DNA from: Puccinia triticina
Taxonomy: Eukaryota > Basidiomycota > Pucciniomycetes > Pucciniales > Pucciniaceae
Length of the DNA stretch: 64,000 bases
NCBI RefSeq assembly: GCF_026914185.1
Contig: NC_070559.1
Span: forward strand, 7,113,501-7,177,500
Reading direction: 5' to 3'
The notes under the pieces were generated by a model, which made no database searches, was not told where the DNA came from, and saw only the letters and a program-made list of their open reading frames with translations. Of the stretch, positions 45,504-56,866 are shown one piece after another; within the stretch, counting starts at the first letter, position 1, and every line of letters begins with the position of its first letter. A program made the translations under genes and the position numbers.

Positions 45504-46870
45504 TGACTACAAACACGATCTGGAACTTGAGGGATGGGTTCCTTAAAAAGAGCAGCACCAGCCACTTTTGTCTTTGCCGCCTGGAAGGATAAGTCCTCCA
45601 TATTTGACCCAAGTTCGTTAGAAGAGAAATTTGGATTTCAAGCAGTAGAGTTAGAGAAAGAAACCTTGATGCTTGATTGAGATGGTGGCGTAAAAAGAGA
45701 AATGGTGTCCCAAGGAACAGATCGAGAGAAAGAGGAAGAATTGGTTTGGCAATAAGAGACAGGATGATTGGAGAAAGAGACACCGTTTTTAGAGAGAATA
45801 GGAGGAATAGAACAAGTAGAGGAATAAAACAAGGAAACATCACCCGCTGCCCCGCCGCCCTTGTCATCACTTCAAACCATACAAAGAGGAATGCACCAAC
45901 GGTTGCGCCTTCGCTCCATCACACAAGAAAACACAAATGTGCCGCCCTTTGAGTAAACATCAAACGCATCCCTGGTGTTATCATAAAACACCATTGCGTC
46001 AGCTTTGCGCAGGGCAGCCATGGATATCAGCGTAGAGCGAGCGTCCTCACAGAAAAGGACCCCACGGAGCACGATCACCCATCCATTTGGTTTGCGGAAG
46101 TGGAGTTCTCCCATACCCGTGATGAAAGACCGGTGGGCGGCGGTAGCTACCGATAACGGCAAGGGCTTAGATAATGTTTTGATGTTGTGAAGAAAGTGGC
46201 GCATCCCAGTGAAATGATGGGATGCACCAGTATCAAAGATGGCAGGATTACTCACCACGTCCTCACCCAACAACATGTTCTTAAAGTCCAATTGATTGAG
46301 ATCATCTGGCACGTCACCGATCTCCAGAAGTTGGGCAGATGCCCCTCCCCCACTGCTCAAGACGCTTGTCGGATTTCCCGCGGCTGAAGTCGAGGATTGA
46401 CGGTTGGAGGCATTGGCATACCTGGGCCTATGGAGATCGGCTAGTCGTTTAGCTTGAACTTGAAACTGGGACATGGGGGGAGGGGCTCAAGGGTTGGAAT
46501 TTCCGGGCACGGTCTGTTGAGGCGGTTGGGTGTAGAGAGAACCCACAAACGTGGCTTGCGTGCGCTGTGTTGGGAGGGGAAAAGGCAAGACTCCCGGACC
46601 TTGCAGTCGTTTTTTGATCTGATTCGACTTCGCTTGTTGCGGACAGTTGCGAAGATAGTGGTCTGCAGCCCCACACTGCCAACAGCGGTGTGCTGTTGCA
46701 GCGTAAAAATCTAACGCATCAGGCCAATTCTCTTCTGGCACATCCGCCAGAAAAGCTTTGAAATCGAAGTCACTTGCTTCATTTGCCGCTAAGAGGACCG
46801 AAGGGGCCGCCGCAGAGGTGAGAGATGTTTCAGACAAGGTGGAGTCTTTGTGCTGTTTCTTGCAGACGTC
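45504..46870 (-). pseudogene. Old copia element: Gag end and protease
   Basis: From 46870 the frame continues the Gag of 54944-54056: after DVCKKQHKDS comes the zinc knuckle CWQCGAADHYLRNC (near 46665), a TGA at 46487-46489, then in the same frame the protease motif IFDTGASHHFTG (near 46230). The frame is lost by a stop near 45872, and fragments in other frames reach the 44573-45498 insertion. Not functional. Confidence 0.88.
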
Positions 46871-46875
46871 AAAAG

Positions 46876-48502
46876 TGTAGGAATCCAGGATCAGACCACC
46901 CGCATCAACCCAAAAGGAAGCTAGCGCGGCTAGACATAAACCAAGAAACCCCAGCTGCACAAAGAGGTAAGCCCCCCTCTGCAGTCCAGCCCAAAACCCT
47001 AACCCAACTCTCTCAGCTGACAAGCCCCGCTCGCTCACTCTGCAGACACGGCAACCTTAACGGAAACCGTACGGGAACAAGGAAGATTAGACTCAACTGA
47101 GTACGTACCCGAGCAGAGTTAGAGTTGAAGCTTATACCAAGCTAACCAGCACTACACTCGCAGAACTCTCGCAGACCGTATCAGCTTGAAGACAAAAGCG
47201 TCCCTACTCGCTAGGATTGCCGATAGCACCACTTGTGGTGAGTAGTCTCATTCCTTAGACCCGGAAGAGATAGACCAGCTAACGTGTCTCAAACCGTGTT
47301 TGACAAGCAGACACAGAAACAGCGCACCGACATAGACAGGATAAATATAGGATACTAATTTGACTAGTACCTGATTTGGTAAGCGCAACAAGCTTAGACC
47401 AAAGAACAGAAAAGCAATAGGCGCAAAGAGGAAGGTAGCTAACGGAGGCACTTTGTGTAGAATCATCGTTAACTCTCACAGATCCCCTTACGCTAAGCTC
47501 AGCAACAGAACAACTCCATACCAAAACCAAGCACCCACTTGTGCTGCTTTCAGGTAAAGCTTTTATTTGCATTTCTTACTATTTGTTCAAATCAAAGTTG
47601 TAGTTACTGTAAAAATTCTGACAACTAATAAGTGATTTCATGTTAGAATAGCTCAGATCAAAACTATATACAATGGCATAATGCCGCTATCTAAGTGTAA
47701 TGAGAAGATGAGGTGAAATAGCTAATCACCTAAGAGCAGGCCGGTTTGCCGTGCCTCTGAGTAGAGGAGAGAAAAAGAAAATGAAAGGGCACCAAGTCTT
47801 GAGAGAGGTTGAAGTAGGAAGGGATTGGCTTTGGGCAAGAGTGCAGTCTGATGTCTGCGATGTTAACGCTACGAGTCAGCTAACTCGCTCAATGCTGATT
47901 GCATGATCTATCAAAGGAGGAGAGATATTCTACCTCTTGCAACGTGCACGCTCGTGGTGAAGGTCTATGTTCGCAATGAGTCGTTCCGGTTAAGGCTGTG
48001 GCTAAGAGACCGTCCTGGTTAGTCTCAATCATGTGACGGTCTAGCTATGAATGAAGTCTGCACTCACTCGTCGGTCAGCGGACTGATGCAAGAGTTGAGG
48101 CTGGCTGGGTGATTGGTTATTCTGTGGAATAAAGAGCTATGCGGGCAATGGAGCTGTTAGTCTAGTGTTTCTGTCCGTCTTAGCCTGCTGCTTAAGTACT
48201 CACGATTACGAAGGTCTTGGAACCGTGCTTGCCTTGCTGTTGTAGCTTCTGTAGTCTGTGGCTTGCGTCCTAGGGGTGTTGCTGCTAGTAGCATCTGCTG
48301 TAGTCGCGATGAAACAACCCAAAGTTAGCTACCATACTTGCGGCTTTGTTTGGAGGGATGAAACATCTGTGCTTACATGTCTTTGCATCACAGTCTGTTT
48401 CTCCCCTGCGCCTCTTTGCAGGTTGCGCATCATCTCCTGTATTCTGACAGTTACACGTGATTAAATAAAGAAACAAATATTTCAGTTGCTTGAAATCTTT
48501 TA
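46876..48502 (+). repeat. Left LTR of younger copia (780 bp without its insertion)
   Basis: It starts TGTAGGAATCCAGGATCAGA and ends GAAATCTTTTA. It is interrupted at 47608-48449 by a solo LTR. Confidence 0.9.
47608..48449. mobile_element. Solo LTR, 842 bp, duplication GTTAC
   Basis: It starts TGTAAAAATTCTGACAAC and ends TGTATTCTGACA (TG...CA), with GTTAC at 47603-47607 and 48450-48454. The right LTR of the host element is uninterrupted at the same point, proving the insertion. No coding frame. Confidence 0.9.
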
Positions 48503-48563
48503 GATTTACAGTCTCGACTCGCTCAAACCAACCACCTCGAGAAGCAGCTGAAAGCAGGACGAG

Positions 48564-51500
48564 ATGGCCAACACTAGAACACAAGGTTCCTCTAGCGCTA
48601 GCAGCGGCACTGTGCGGACTCCGATACCATTGAAGAGCGACGCATACAGCCCGGACAAGGATCACATCAACGTCCCTAAATTCGACGGGACCAACTTTCC
48701 TCTCTGGGAGCGGAAAATTAAGATGCACTTGCGTCCTCGCCACCTGGAGACGTACATCAAGGACCCGCTACCCGAAGAACCAGATGATGATTAGCTACAA
48801 GGCGCTCTGCGAACCTGCAGCATACTAAGCAAAGCAATCCCAAACGCAATCTTTACTAGTGTCATAAACGATGAGAATGAGCAAGACCCCTACACCATCT
48901 GGAACGACATCAAAACCATCTATGCTTCCGACTCACTACTCTTGGTGTTGCAAGTTTGGAACAAGTGGCTTGATATTCAGTATGACAAAGACTTAAACTC
49001 ATACATTGTTGAAATGGAAGAGAGTCTTGCGGAATTCAGCTCACTCGTACTCAAGGTCCCAGACGAACTCGTTGGGTGCAGCATAGTAGGGAAAATCACT
49101 AAAAGGCGCCCCATGCTGATGCAGGCTTTGTTCGCCGATCTCAAAGCCCTGGCCAAGCCCAAGGAGATAATTGCAAAGCTCCAAGACATAGGCCGACACG
49201 AGACCGCCACCAAGAGAAAATTTGTCGAGGACCCAGATCAGGCCGCCACGGCCCTAGCCACCGGCCCAGCTCAAAGACAGAAGAGGGGCGGCGGACACAA
49301 CCCAGGCGGCACCAGCATCCGATGCAGCGGAGGCAAACACAATCCAAGAGCCACAACTCACGATGAGGCAAACTGCTGGACCATACATCCACTAACTCGG
49401 CCTCCGGACAAACCCCTTGTTGCACAGGATTGCCCCCAGAAGAAGCAGCGCACCACATACCTCACGGAAGCTGACGACAAGGACGAGGAGGTTCACCATA
49501 CCACCATAGTCAAACCCTCTTTCACCTACAACACTACTCACGGAGTAGCGCAATTGTTGACCATCCTAGATTCGGGAGCGAGCAATCACATGCTCAACTC
49601 CCTATCCTACTTTACCAAGACGTCACCAGTACACATCGGCATCGTCACGGGAAGCGGAAAATCAGAGCTCACAGCTATCGCCCGCGGAACCGCCCAGCTG
49701 CATCTACCATCCGGCGATGTATTGACGCTCCCCGAGGCGCTGTTTGTACCGAATCTATCTAGAAATCTTATCTCTATGGTTCAGCTCATGAAGCACAAGG
49801 CAGAAATCAGCGAGACCAACGGCACATTTGTAGTGAAACTGGACAACAGCCGACCTTTCAAAGTCAACACCTCCAACGATCTCCTAGAAATCACCGGCGT
49901 CACCCCTAATCCTAAGCCCGCTATTACGCTAGCCACTATCGTCGCACCATCTCTCTCAGACTATCAAAAATGGCACAATAGGCTGGGCCATGCCAGCTCC
50001 GGTAGGATAGCGCAAGCGGTAGCAACCAAGCTCGATCTATCCAAATCAAAAGCCTGCTCCGCATGCATGCAAGGCAAGCTAACTAGACTTCTGTGCAACG
50101 GCTCGTTCAAGGACGCCGACGCCCCCTTCAGCGTTGTCCACGGTGATCTAGTCGGGCCGATCTCACCTCCGACCAACGGAGGAGCTCGGTATTTCCTGAC
50201 TCTTGTGGATCAACACACCGGTCTCATACACACGAGCATCCTCAAAGAGAAAAACCACACCACCAAGGCAATTCTTGACTTCAAAATTTTCTTCGAGAAG
50301 CAAACGGGCTACTCACTCAAGAAATTGATTTCAGATGGAGGAGGGGAATTTGTGAACGGAACGCTTGGGGAATTTCTGACAAGCGAGGGAGTTCAGCATA
50401 ACGTAGCACCAGCTTACACACCCCAGAACAACGGCATGGCCGAAAGGGCGAACCGGACAATCATTGACATGACTCGTTGTCTAATGATGCAAGCTAATCT
50501 CGCACCGGAATGGTGGGCCAAGGCGGTTCAACTTGCCACGGCCACTACAAACTGCCTCCCCTCGTTATCAAAAGGGAAGACAAGTCCTCTCAAAAGGATG
50601 TTCAAGACCAAGCCCAACATGGATTTCTTTTGGCCATTTGGATGCCGAGCATGGATCGTCAAGCCAGGACCCAGGAAACCCCTTATAAATGACCGTAACC
50701 TAAAATCCAGAATTTCAACAAAATCCATACATTTTTTGACCTCATTCATACACGTTTTGTGCGTTTGCTTTGAGGATTTCCCAAATTTTCATACATTTTC
50801 CATGCCTACCATTCCTGCCGAGGGGGGGGGGGGGGGGTGTGCAAAAAAAAAAACCTGGGGTGTGCTGCCAAGGTGGGGCACTGGGGTACCAAAAATAAGC
50901 CAAGCTGTGCTGCTGAGGGGGGGAGGGCTACGGGTTTTTCTGGTGCACTCTCAGGAATTTCATACATCTTAGTTACTACCCTCTTGTACCCAGGAAAAAT
51001 TTCATACACTTGAAGTGCTTACCATTGAGGCCAAAAAAGCCCATTCATACCATTTTTGTGCCTACCATTTTGGGTTTTTGCCAAAAAATTCATACATTTT
51101 TGTTACGGTCATTTACAGGGGGTTTCCTGGGTCCTGTCAAGCCTAAACAAAAAAGAGACTCAAAATTCTCTTTGATCTCATGGGAAGGTATCCTCCTCGG
51201 ATACGCGAACGACTATTCATCTTACAAGGTTTCCCGGCTAGGAGACAAATCCATCGTCACGGCTAAACATGTACACTTCGACGAGGCAACCTTTCCCGCC
51301 TGCCCAGCCCTCCATAAGTCACTGAACACAGTAGGCATCAACAAACTGCCTGCCTTCACATCTGAGGAGCCGCTGCCCTTCGGCGAGGAAGAATCATTAG
51401 AGCTGCCATCTGATAGAGTCGCCGCCGCGGACGACCTAGTTAGGGAGGAGCAAGACATCAGCGAAATCATCAACAACCTTCGAGCAAGCAACTCGCCCAG

Positions 51501-53271
51501 CCCAGAAGACCCCACGGAAGCTATAACCTCGGCAGAACCGGTTAACCCCAAACCAACAAGTCGCAGATACGTCTGGACGACCAATCCCCCGGAGAAGGAG
51601 ATCTTGAGTGCCATCGATGAGAGTAACATTGTCCAAGGAAAACGCCTCCGGCAGGCGTACCACATTGAAATCGAGGTTGATCCAAAGTACCACAACCAAG
51701 CCATGCGCGGTCCCGACCGAGGGAATTGGACGGCAGCAGAGCAGAAGGAGATCGCCAACATGCTAAAGCACGAGGTATGGATAATCCGACAGCGCCTCGC
51801 AGACGACGAGCCTATCCCGGCAACATGGGCGTATAGGTGTAAACTCAGCGCCTCCAATGAGGTTATTGAGTTCAAAGCGCGCATCTGCGCGCAGGGTTTT
51901 CGCCAGATACACGGGCGAAACTTCAATGTGATCTACGCCCCAACGGGCAAGGCCGCATCTCTTTGACTGCTCATATCTTTCGCGGTCAACAACGGACTCA
52001 AAATCCATCAGCTAGACGTCAGAAGCGCTTTTCTGACATGCCCGCTTGAGGAAAAGGTGACGCTCCTGCCCCCTCAGGGATACAACTGCCCCCCGAACTC
52101 GGTGCTCCAGCTCAAGAAAGCGATTTACGGCTTGAGACAGGCCCCCCTGGTCTGGTACAAGCGCCTGACAGCTTATCTCAAAACTCTAGGATTCAAAATA
52201 TCTTTGTCCGATCCCTGTGTGTTCTGGCGACGGAAATCAAATGGAAGGCCAGCCACGTGGCTCTTCGCACACGTGGATGACATAGTAATCATCAGCAAGG
52301 ACCCCAAAGTCTTCAGGAAGGAAATGGAGCAAGAATTCGACATCAAGTATCCGGGGGAGGCCGAATTCCTCCTGGGTATGAATATTCAGAGATTCTCCAA
52401 TGGTCTCCAAATCAACCAAACCCAATACGTCAAACGCAAGCTAGCCGAATTTGGCCTCGACACCGAACACCCAGCCTCTTGCCCGTTAAACCCAAGGGAG
52501 AAGATGACAAAGGCCACAGCACATGAAATATCTTTATTCGGAAAGCTGGGAGTCAACTATCGCGCTCTGGTAGGATCTCTCAACTACCTCAGCGTCCTTA
52601 CTAGACCCGACATATCCCTCGCTGTGAGCCAGCTGTTGCAGTACCTGGAAAACCCAGGCATCAAGCACTACCAGGCGGTAGTCCAAGTCTTCCGGTACTT
52701 GTCCGGCACGCGCCACGTGGGCCTAACCTACAAGCGCTCATCCAAGTCCAAACTGAAAGCTTTTTTGGAAGCGGATTGGGGAAACTGCCCGGACACGCGC
52801 AGATCAACAACGGGATTTGTAGTCTCGGTCAGCACCCACCTCCTTATAAATTGGAAGTCAACCAAGCAAACGACAGTCTCCCTTTCCACGGCCAAGGCGG
52901 ATTATAAGGCTCTCTCCGATCTAGGCCGTGATCTTGCATGGTTTGCCAGCCTTATCAAAGAAACCGAACTTCAAGAATCCGTGGAAGAAATTGATGTTTT
53001 CGTGGACAACAAAGGAGCAATTGACTTAGCAAATAGCGAAACCTCTCAAAACAGTTTTTGCACTAAACACATGGACATCCGTCTCCATTTCGTCAGGGAA
53101 CTGATTCACTTCCATGTCATCAAGCTCCAATACGTCAAGACCACCGCGAACGCTGCAGACTTTCTCATTAAAGCCCTTGGCCGCTCAGTCATTCGACACT
53201 CCCTCAATCAAATAGGGGTTGTGCAAATCTCCGATATTGCTTCTAATCTACCAACAAGAAGCATGCGAGGC
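48564..53271 (+). pseudogene. Younger copia gag-pol, two stops and one insertion
   Basis: Frame starts ATGGCCAACACTAG. A TAG at 48792-48794 interrupts Gag, which resumes in the same frame (VWNKWLDIQYDKD; SLVLKVPDE). Protease: LDSGASNHML (near 49570). Integrase: WHNRLGHAS, CSACMQGK, VHGDLVGP, SDGGGEF, NGMAERANRT. At 50666-51135 a DNA element interrupts; after removal the frame reads IVKPKQKRDSK. A TGA at 51964-51966 precedes the reverse transcriptase (QLDVRSAFLTC, AIYGLRQAPLVWYK, FAHVDDIVI). RNase H keeps EADWGNCPDTRRSTTGF but shows STAKADYKAL where STAEAEY is usual, a lost catalytic Glu. The frame runs on into the LTR and stops at 53496. Not functional in this copy. Confidence 0.92.
50666..51135. 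mobile_element. hAT-like MITE, 470 bp, 8-bp duplication GTCAAGCC
   Basis: Terminal repeats AGGACCCAGGAAACCCC and GGGGTTTCCTGGGTCCT are inverted and extend to TAAATGACCGTAAC/GTTACGGTCATTTA. GTCAAGCC flanks both ends (50658-50665, 51136-51143). An 8-bp duplication is typical of hAT elements. The interior has at least six TTCATACA/TCCATACA motifs, plus long poly-G (from 50822) and poly-A runs. No coding capacity. Confidence 0.88.
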
Positions 53272-54050
53272 TGTAGGAATCCAGGATCAGACCACCCGCA
53301 GCAACCCAAAAGGAAGCTAGCGTGGCTAGACATAAACCCAGAAACCCCAGCTGCACAAAGAGGTAAGCCCCCCTCTGCAGTCCAGCCCAGAACCCTAACC
53401 CAACTCTCTCAGCTGATGAGCCCCGCTTGCTCACTCTGCAGACACGGCAACCTTAACGGAAACCGTACGGGAACAAGGAAGATTAGACTCAACTGAGTAC
53501 GTACCCAAGCAGAGTTAGAGTTGAAGCTTATACCAAGCTAACCAACACTACACTCGCAGAACTCTTGCAGACCGTATCAGCTTGAAGACAAAAGCGTCCC
53601 TACTTGCTAGGATCACCAATAGCACCACTTGTGGTGAGTAGTCTCATTCCTCAGACCCGGAAGAGATAGACCAGCTAACTTGTCTTGAACCGTGTTTGAC
53701 AAGCAGACACAGAAACAGCGCACCGACATAGACAGGATAAATCTAGGATACTAATTTGACTAGTACCTGATTTGGTAAGCGCAACAAGCTTAGACCAAAG
53801 AACAGAAAAGCAATAGGCGCAAAGAGGAAGGTAGCTAATGGAGGCACTTTGTGTAGACTCATTGTAACTCTCACAGATCCCCTTACGCTAAGCTCAGCAA
53901 CAGAACAACTCCATACCAAAACCAAGCACCCACTCGTGCTGCTTTCAGGTAAAGCTTTTATTTGCATTTCTTACTATTTGTTCTAATCAAAGTTGTAGTT
54001 ACACGTGATTAAATAAAGAAAAAAATATTTCAGTTGCTTGAAATCTTTTA
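53272..54050 (+). repeat. Right LTR of younger copia
   Basis: 779 bp, TGTAGGAATCC...GAAATCTTTTA, uninterrupted. It matches the left LTR with scattered substitutions (for example GCGTGGC for GCGCGGC). Confidence 0.92.
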
Positions 54051-54944
54051 AAAAGTATTGACAAGGGTGTCGAACTTTGGGACGCTCTTCGATTCGTCGT
54101 TCTGCATGGCGTTCTCGATGCGTTGTTCGAAATGTTTCTTGAAAGGAACCGAGGAACGCATCACGGCTCTTTGAAAGATGAAACCAAAAAAGGCGTCTGA
54201 GTGAATCCGTACATTGAGATTGTTCCATTCAGTGTACAGATTCCGCATCGCTGATGACATCCCAACACCATCCGAGTCGTCGACCAAAAAGTTGAGGAAC
54301 CTGTTCCAAACGTTGTACTGCGCCGCACGAGATACCACTGAGAACTTCTTCTTCAGGTAAGACAGCATCTCAAGAGTTGTCTTCAGCCGTTGTAGATTGG
54401 GAACCAACAATTGGTGCACACCGTCCAAAACAACCATTTGCGCAATCTTTTCGAAGACAAGGTTCTTGATTGGTTTGAAGAAGAAATCCCCACTCGACAT
54501 GTGCACATTCCCGATTTCTTGCAATTGGTGAAGCCATTGCGTCATGTTGTTTCCGTTGGCCGCCAGACGTTTGTCGTTGTTCCATCGGTCGTTGATAAGC
54601 TTCGCTGTTTGACTGACCAGCTTTGCTTTTTTAAGTTGGAGCTTGGCCGCGAGAAAATCTTGCTGTGCTAGGCTCAAATCGCTCCCATTCCCCGGAAGTG
54701 GTTAATTGGTTGCACCGGCCGTCTGCGCTTGGCCCAGGTGAGGGGCCGCATTCCTGCCCACATTGATTGCCGAGCCAGGCGTCGGTGGGCCCAAAGGTGG
54801 TCAAGGTCCTGATGTCGAGGCCCGAATCGTCTTTTCCGCTCCTCTGTTTCCAGATGTGGAACCAGCAACCAAGTCAAAGAGATTGCTCATCCTAAGGCTG
54901 CCGTCGGGAACAAAATCGTCCAAGTTGTGGTCGGATGCAGACAT
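54051..54944 (-). pseudogene. Old copia element: Gag N-terminal part
   Basis: ATG at 54944 opens MSASDHNLDDFVPDG. TGA at 54801-54803 and TAA at 54702-54704 interrupt the same frame, which then reads SLAQQDFLAAKLQLKKA, a typical UBN2-like helical copia Gag region (NLQRLKTTLEMLSYLKKKFS, WNNLNVRIHSDAFFGFIFQ), until the AAAAG junction. There the younger copia enters; the frame continues at 46870. Recognition as Gag rests on its position before the zinc knuckle. Confidence 0.85.
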
Positions 54945-55207
54945 ACTCGCGGGTCAAAAGAGAAAAGAAAAAGGATAGGACGTAATCCGCAGAGTAAGTC
55001 GAGATCAGGAAGAAAAGAGCTACTCACCGCAACGCTGTAAGGTGCTCAAAGTATAAGAGAGAAGGAAAATTTGGAGAGGGAGTAGAACGGCAAAACAAGC
55101 TTCACTTTTCTGCACAGGTTAGTGGGGCCACCACACCCTAATCAGCAGGATGGCTAATCCGCTTAGCGTAATTGGTTAGGCCGATCGTACCGTTCAGAGA
55201 GTAGAAA
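54945..55207. other. Leader region of the old copia, cut by the gypsy element
   Basis: On the minus strand this precedes Gag. CTTACAGCG at 55050-55058 (complement of CGCTGTAAG) resembles the edge of the TGTAAGACTC LTRs, so the old copia may belong to that family. The gypsy LTR begins at 55208. Confidence 0.4.
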
Positions 55208-56178
55208 TGTCAGCCTTAGAGTCATCACAGCTGACCTAAAAGCTGCCTGTTCTACCTTTGTTACATATAAATTACTTTATATCTTTTTCATCTTAAGAGA
55301 TAACCTTGTTTTGACTTCATATTCTGTTTCCTCATGCAATTTTAACCCTAGTTACAACTTATAAATTCCTTGTAACTATACTCCTTCCCTGAGTTACTGA
55401 GTTATGGCGCCCTTGCGCAGTTGTGACGTGTCAGCGCTACCAGGCGCGCCAAACCACATGTACATATGTAAATTACATAAGCAAACTGTGAAAATTTTCG
55501 TAGTCAGGATCCCCCTTGCCTGAGGCGGATCTACAGACTTCAGCACACCAGAACCACCACCCAGATAACTCCAGGATCACCACCAAAGAGCCTACTATAC
55601 TCCCAGTATACCTACCGTCACAGGCGCCTAGGATATTGACAGTAAGTAACCTCTTTCACTGAACCTTGTTTATCTCAGAGGTACAACTCTGTGTCTTGCT
55701 TGATCTGCTCTTTCTTCTGGTTTTGCCTCCTTCTTGATCACAGGGCTGTCCCTCCAAATCTACAGGCCTTTGCCTCTATCTTGATCACAGGGCTATCCCT
55801 TATTATCACTTGGCCTTTGCCACAAATCTAGGTTTCATGGCTGTCCCTCAGGTTTCCCATTAAGAACCTTGACTGTCCAGAGAGAAGTCTAAAAAACTGT
55901 GGCTGGTTTAAACTTATCTAATCCAGATACCCTCCTGAGAGGAAGCTGTAGCACTTCTAGCACAGATAAGCAGCACTCTTCAGAAGAGTAGCATTGCCAG
56001 TGGAAGTGCATTCCCACTAGAATAACCTAGTACTTCTCTTCTTCCTTATTCCTGCTTGGTTTCCCTTTCTCTTTCTCTTTTTCTCTTATAGTTGTAGTTT
56101 CTTTATCCCAAGAAATCCAACCATTGCCCCCCCCCCATTTCTTGTGTCCTGAGGTCACTATAGAGACCCAGGCTCACA
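55208..56178 (+). repeat. 5' LTR of a young Ty3/gypsy element
   Basis: It starts TGTCAGCCTTAGAGTCATCA and ends GGCTCACA, about 971 bp. The first 335 bp reads the same as the right-hand copy at 63666-64000. It contains a CT-rich stretch (56030-56090). The 3' edge is inferred from the primer-binding site. Confidence 0.9.
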
Positions 56179-56179
56179 A

Positions 56180-56197
56180 TTGGGGGCCTCATCGGGA
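56180..56197 (+). other. Likely tRNA primer-binding site
   Basis: TTGGGGGCCTCATCGGGA lies just after the CTCACA end of the LTR, where the minus-strand primer tRNA should pair. The tRNA is not assigned. Confidence 0.55.
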
Positions 56198-56866
56198 ACT
56201 ATACTTAAAAAATTTTTCACATATCCTACTAACGCTAAAATTCTTCTAAAATCATCCAAAATTGCTTTTACATTGATAAATTTCCTAACTGAACCCTTGA
56301 AAATTTTTTTTTACGTCCTGTGTACTCGTGAAAGTGCAGAACTGCGACTCCTCCGCGCCGCTATTTATCCCTTCGTCGGACTTATCCTCCCCAGAACCCT
56401 CCATATCTTCGGATCAAAAAGAGATAGCGAAAAACGGAGTACGCTCAAAAGATTCTCCTGCTTCTTAAATATAATTGCCGCAATTGACCGTAAAAAAATT
56501 CGTAACGGCGCAGACTAGCGCAGAAGACGAGAACTACGACGACAACCGCGTAACTGATCCGAAAGAAGGAAACTGGATCAATAGTTCCTCTTGGACCCCT
56601 ATTGCTACGACTAAATACCCAAAAGCCCGTCGCCGCAAGGTCACCGCCGCTGTTAATATCTCTGATTGGACCTCAAAATCCGCCGCGAAACCCAGCGCAA
56701 AGGAAACTAAGAAAAAAACCTCTACTACGACGCGTAAAAGTAAAAGGTTATCTTCAAAACCTAAGTCCCAAGGTATTTTAACCTCGAATTAATTCTTAAA
56801 AAACTCTCTCTTTCCGCTTAAATTAATCTCTTTTTCTCTTTATCACGATGCCTCCTCACCTTAGAA
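56198..56866 (+). other. Gypsy leader with an unassigned basic frame
   Basis: A frame from 56475 to 56792 without an ATG encodes a Lys/Ser/Thr-rich basic peptide (RRRKVTAAVNISDW, KETKKKTSTTTRKSKR). It could be a leader peptide reached by splicing or simply chance. An ATG at 56848 opens a frame that stops after about 20 codons. Confidence 0.35.

Larger units (their letters stand above)
46876..54050 (+). mobile_element. Complete younger Ty1/copia retrotransposon, duplication AAAAG
   Basis: Two LTRs (46876-48502 with an internal insertion, and 53272-54050) enclose gag-pol in the order protease, integrase, reverse transcriptase, RNase H.  AAAAG flanks the element (46871-46875, 54051-54055). It sits inside the old copia Gag: joining the flanks gives an open frame across the site. 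The LTRs differ at a few percent of positions by eye, so it is younger than its host element but not recent. Confidence 0.93.

Noticed and set aside
56180..56518. 112-codon plus-strand frame
   Set aside because: It starts at a TTG inside the primer-binding site and has no domain; probably leader sequence.
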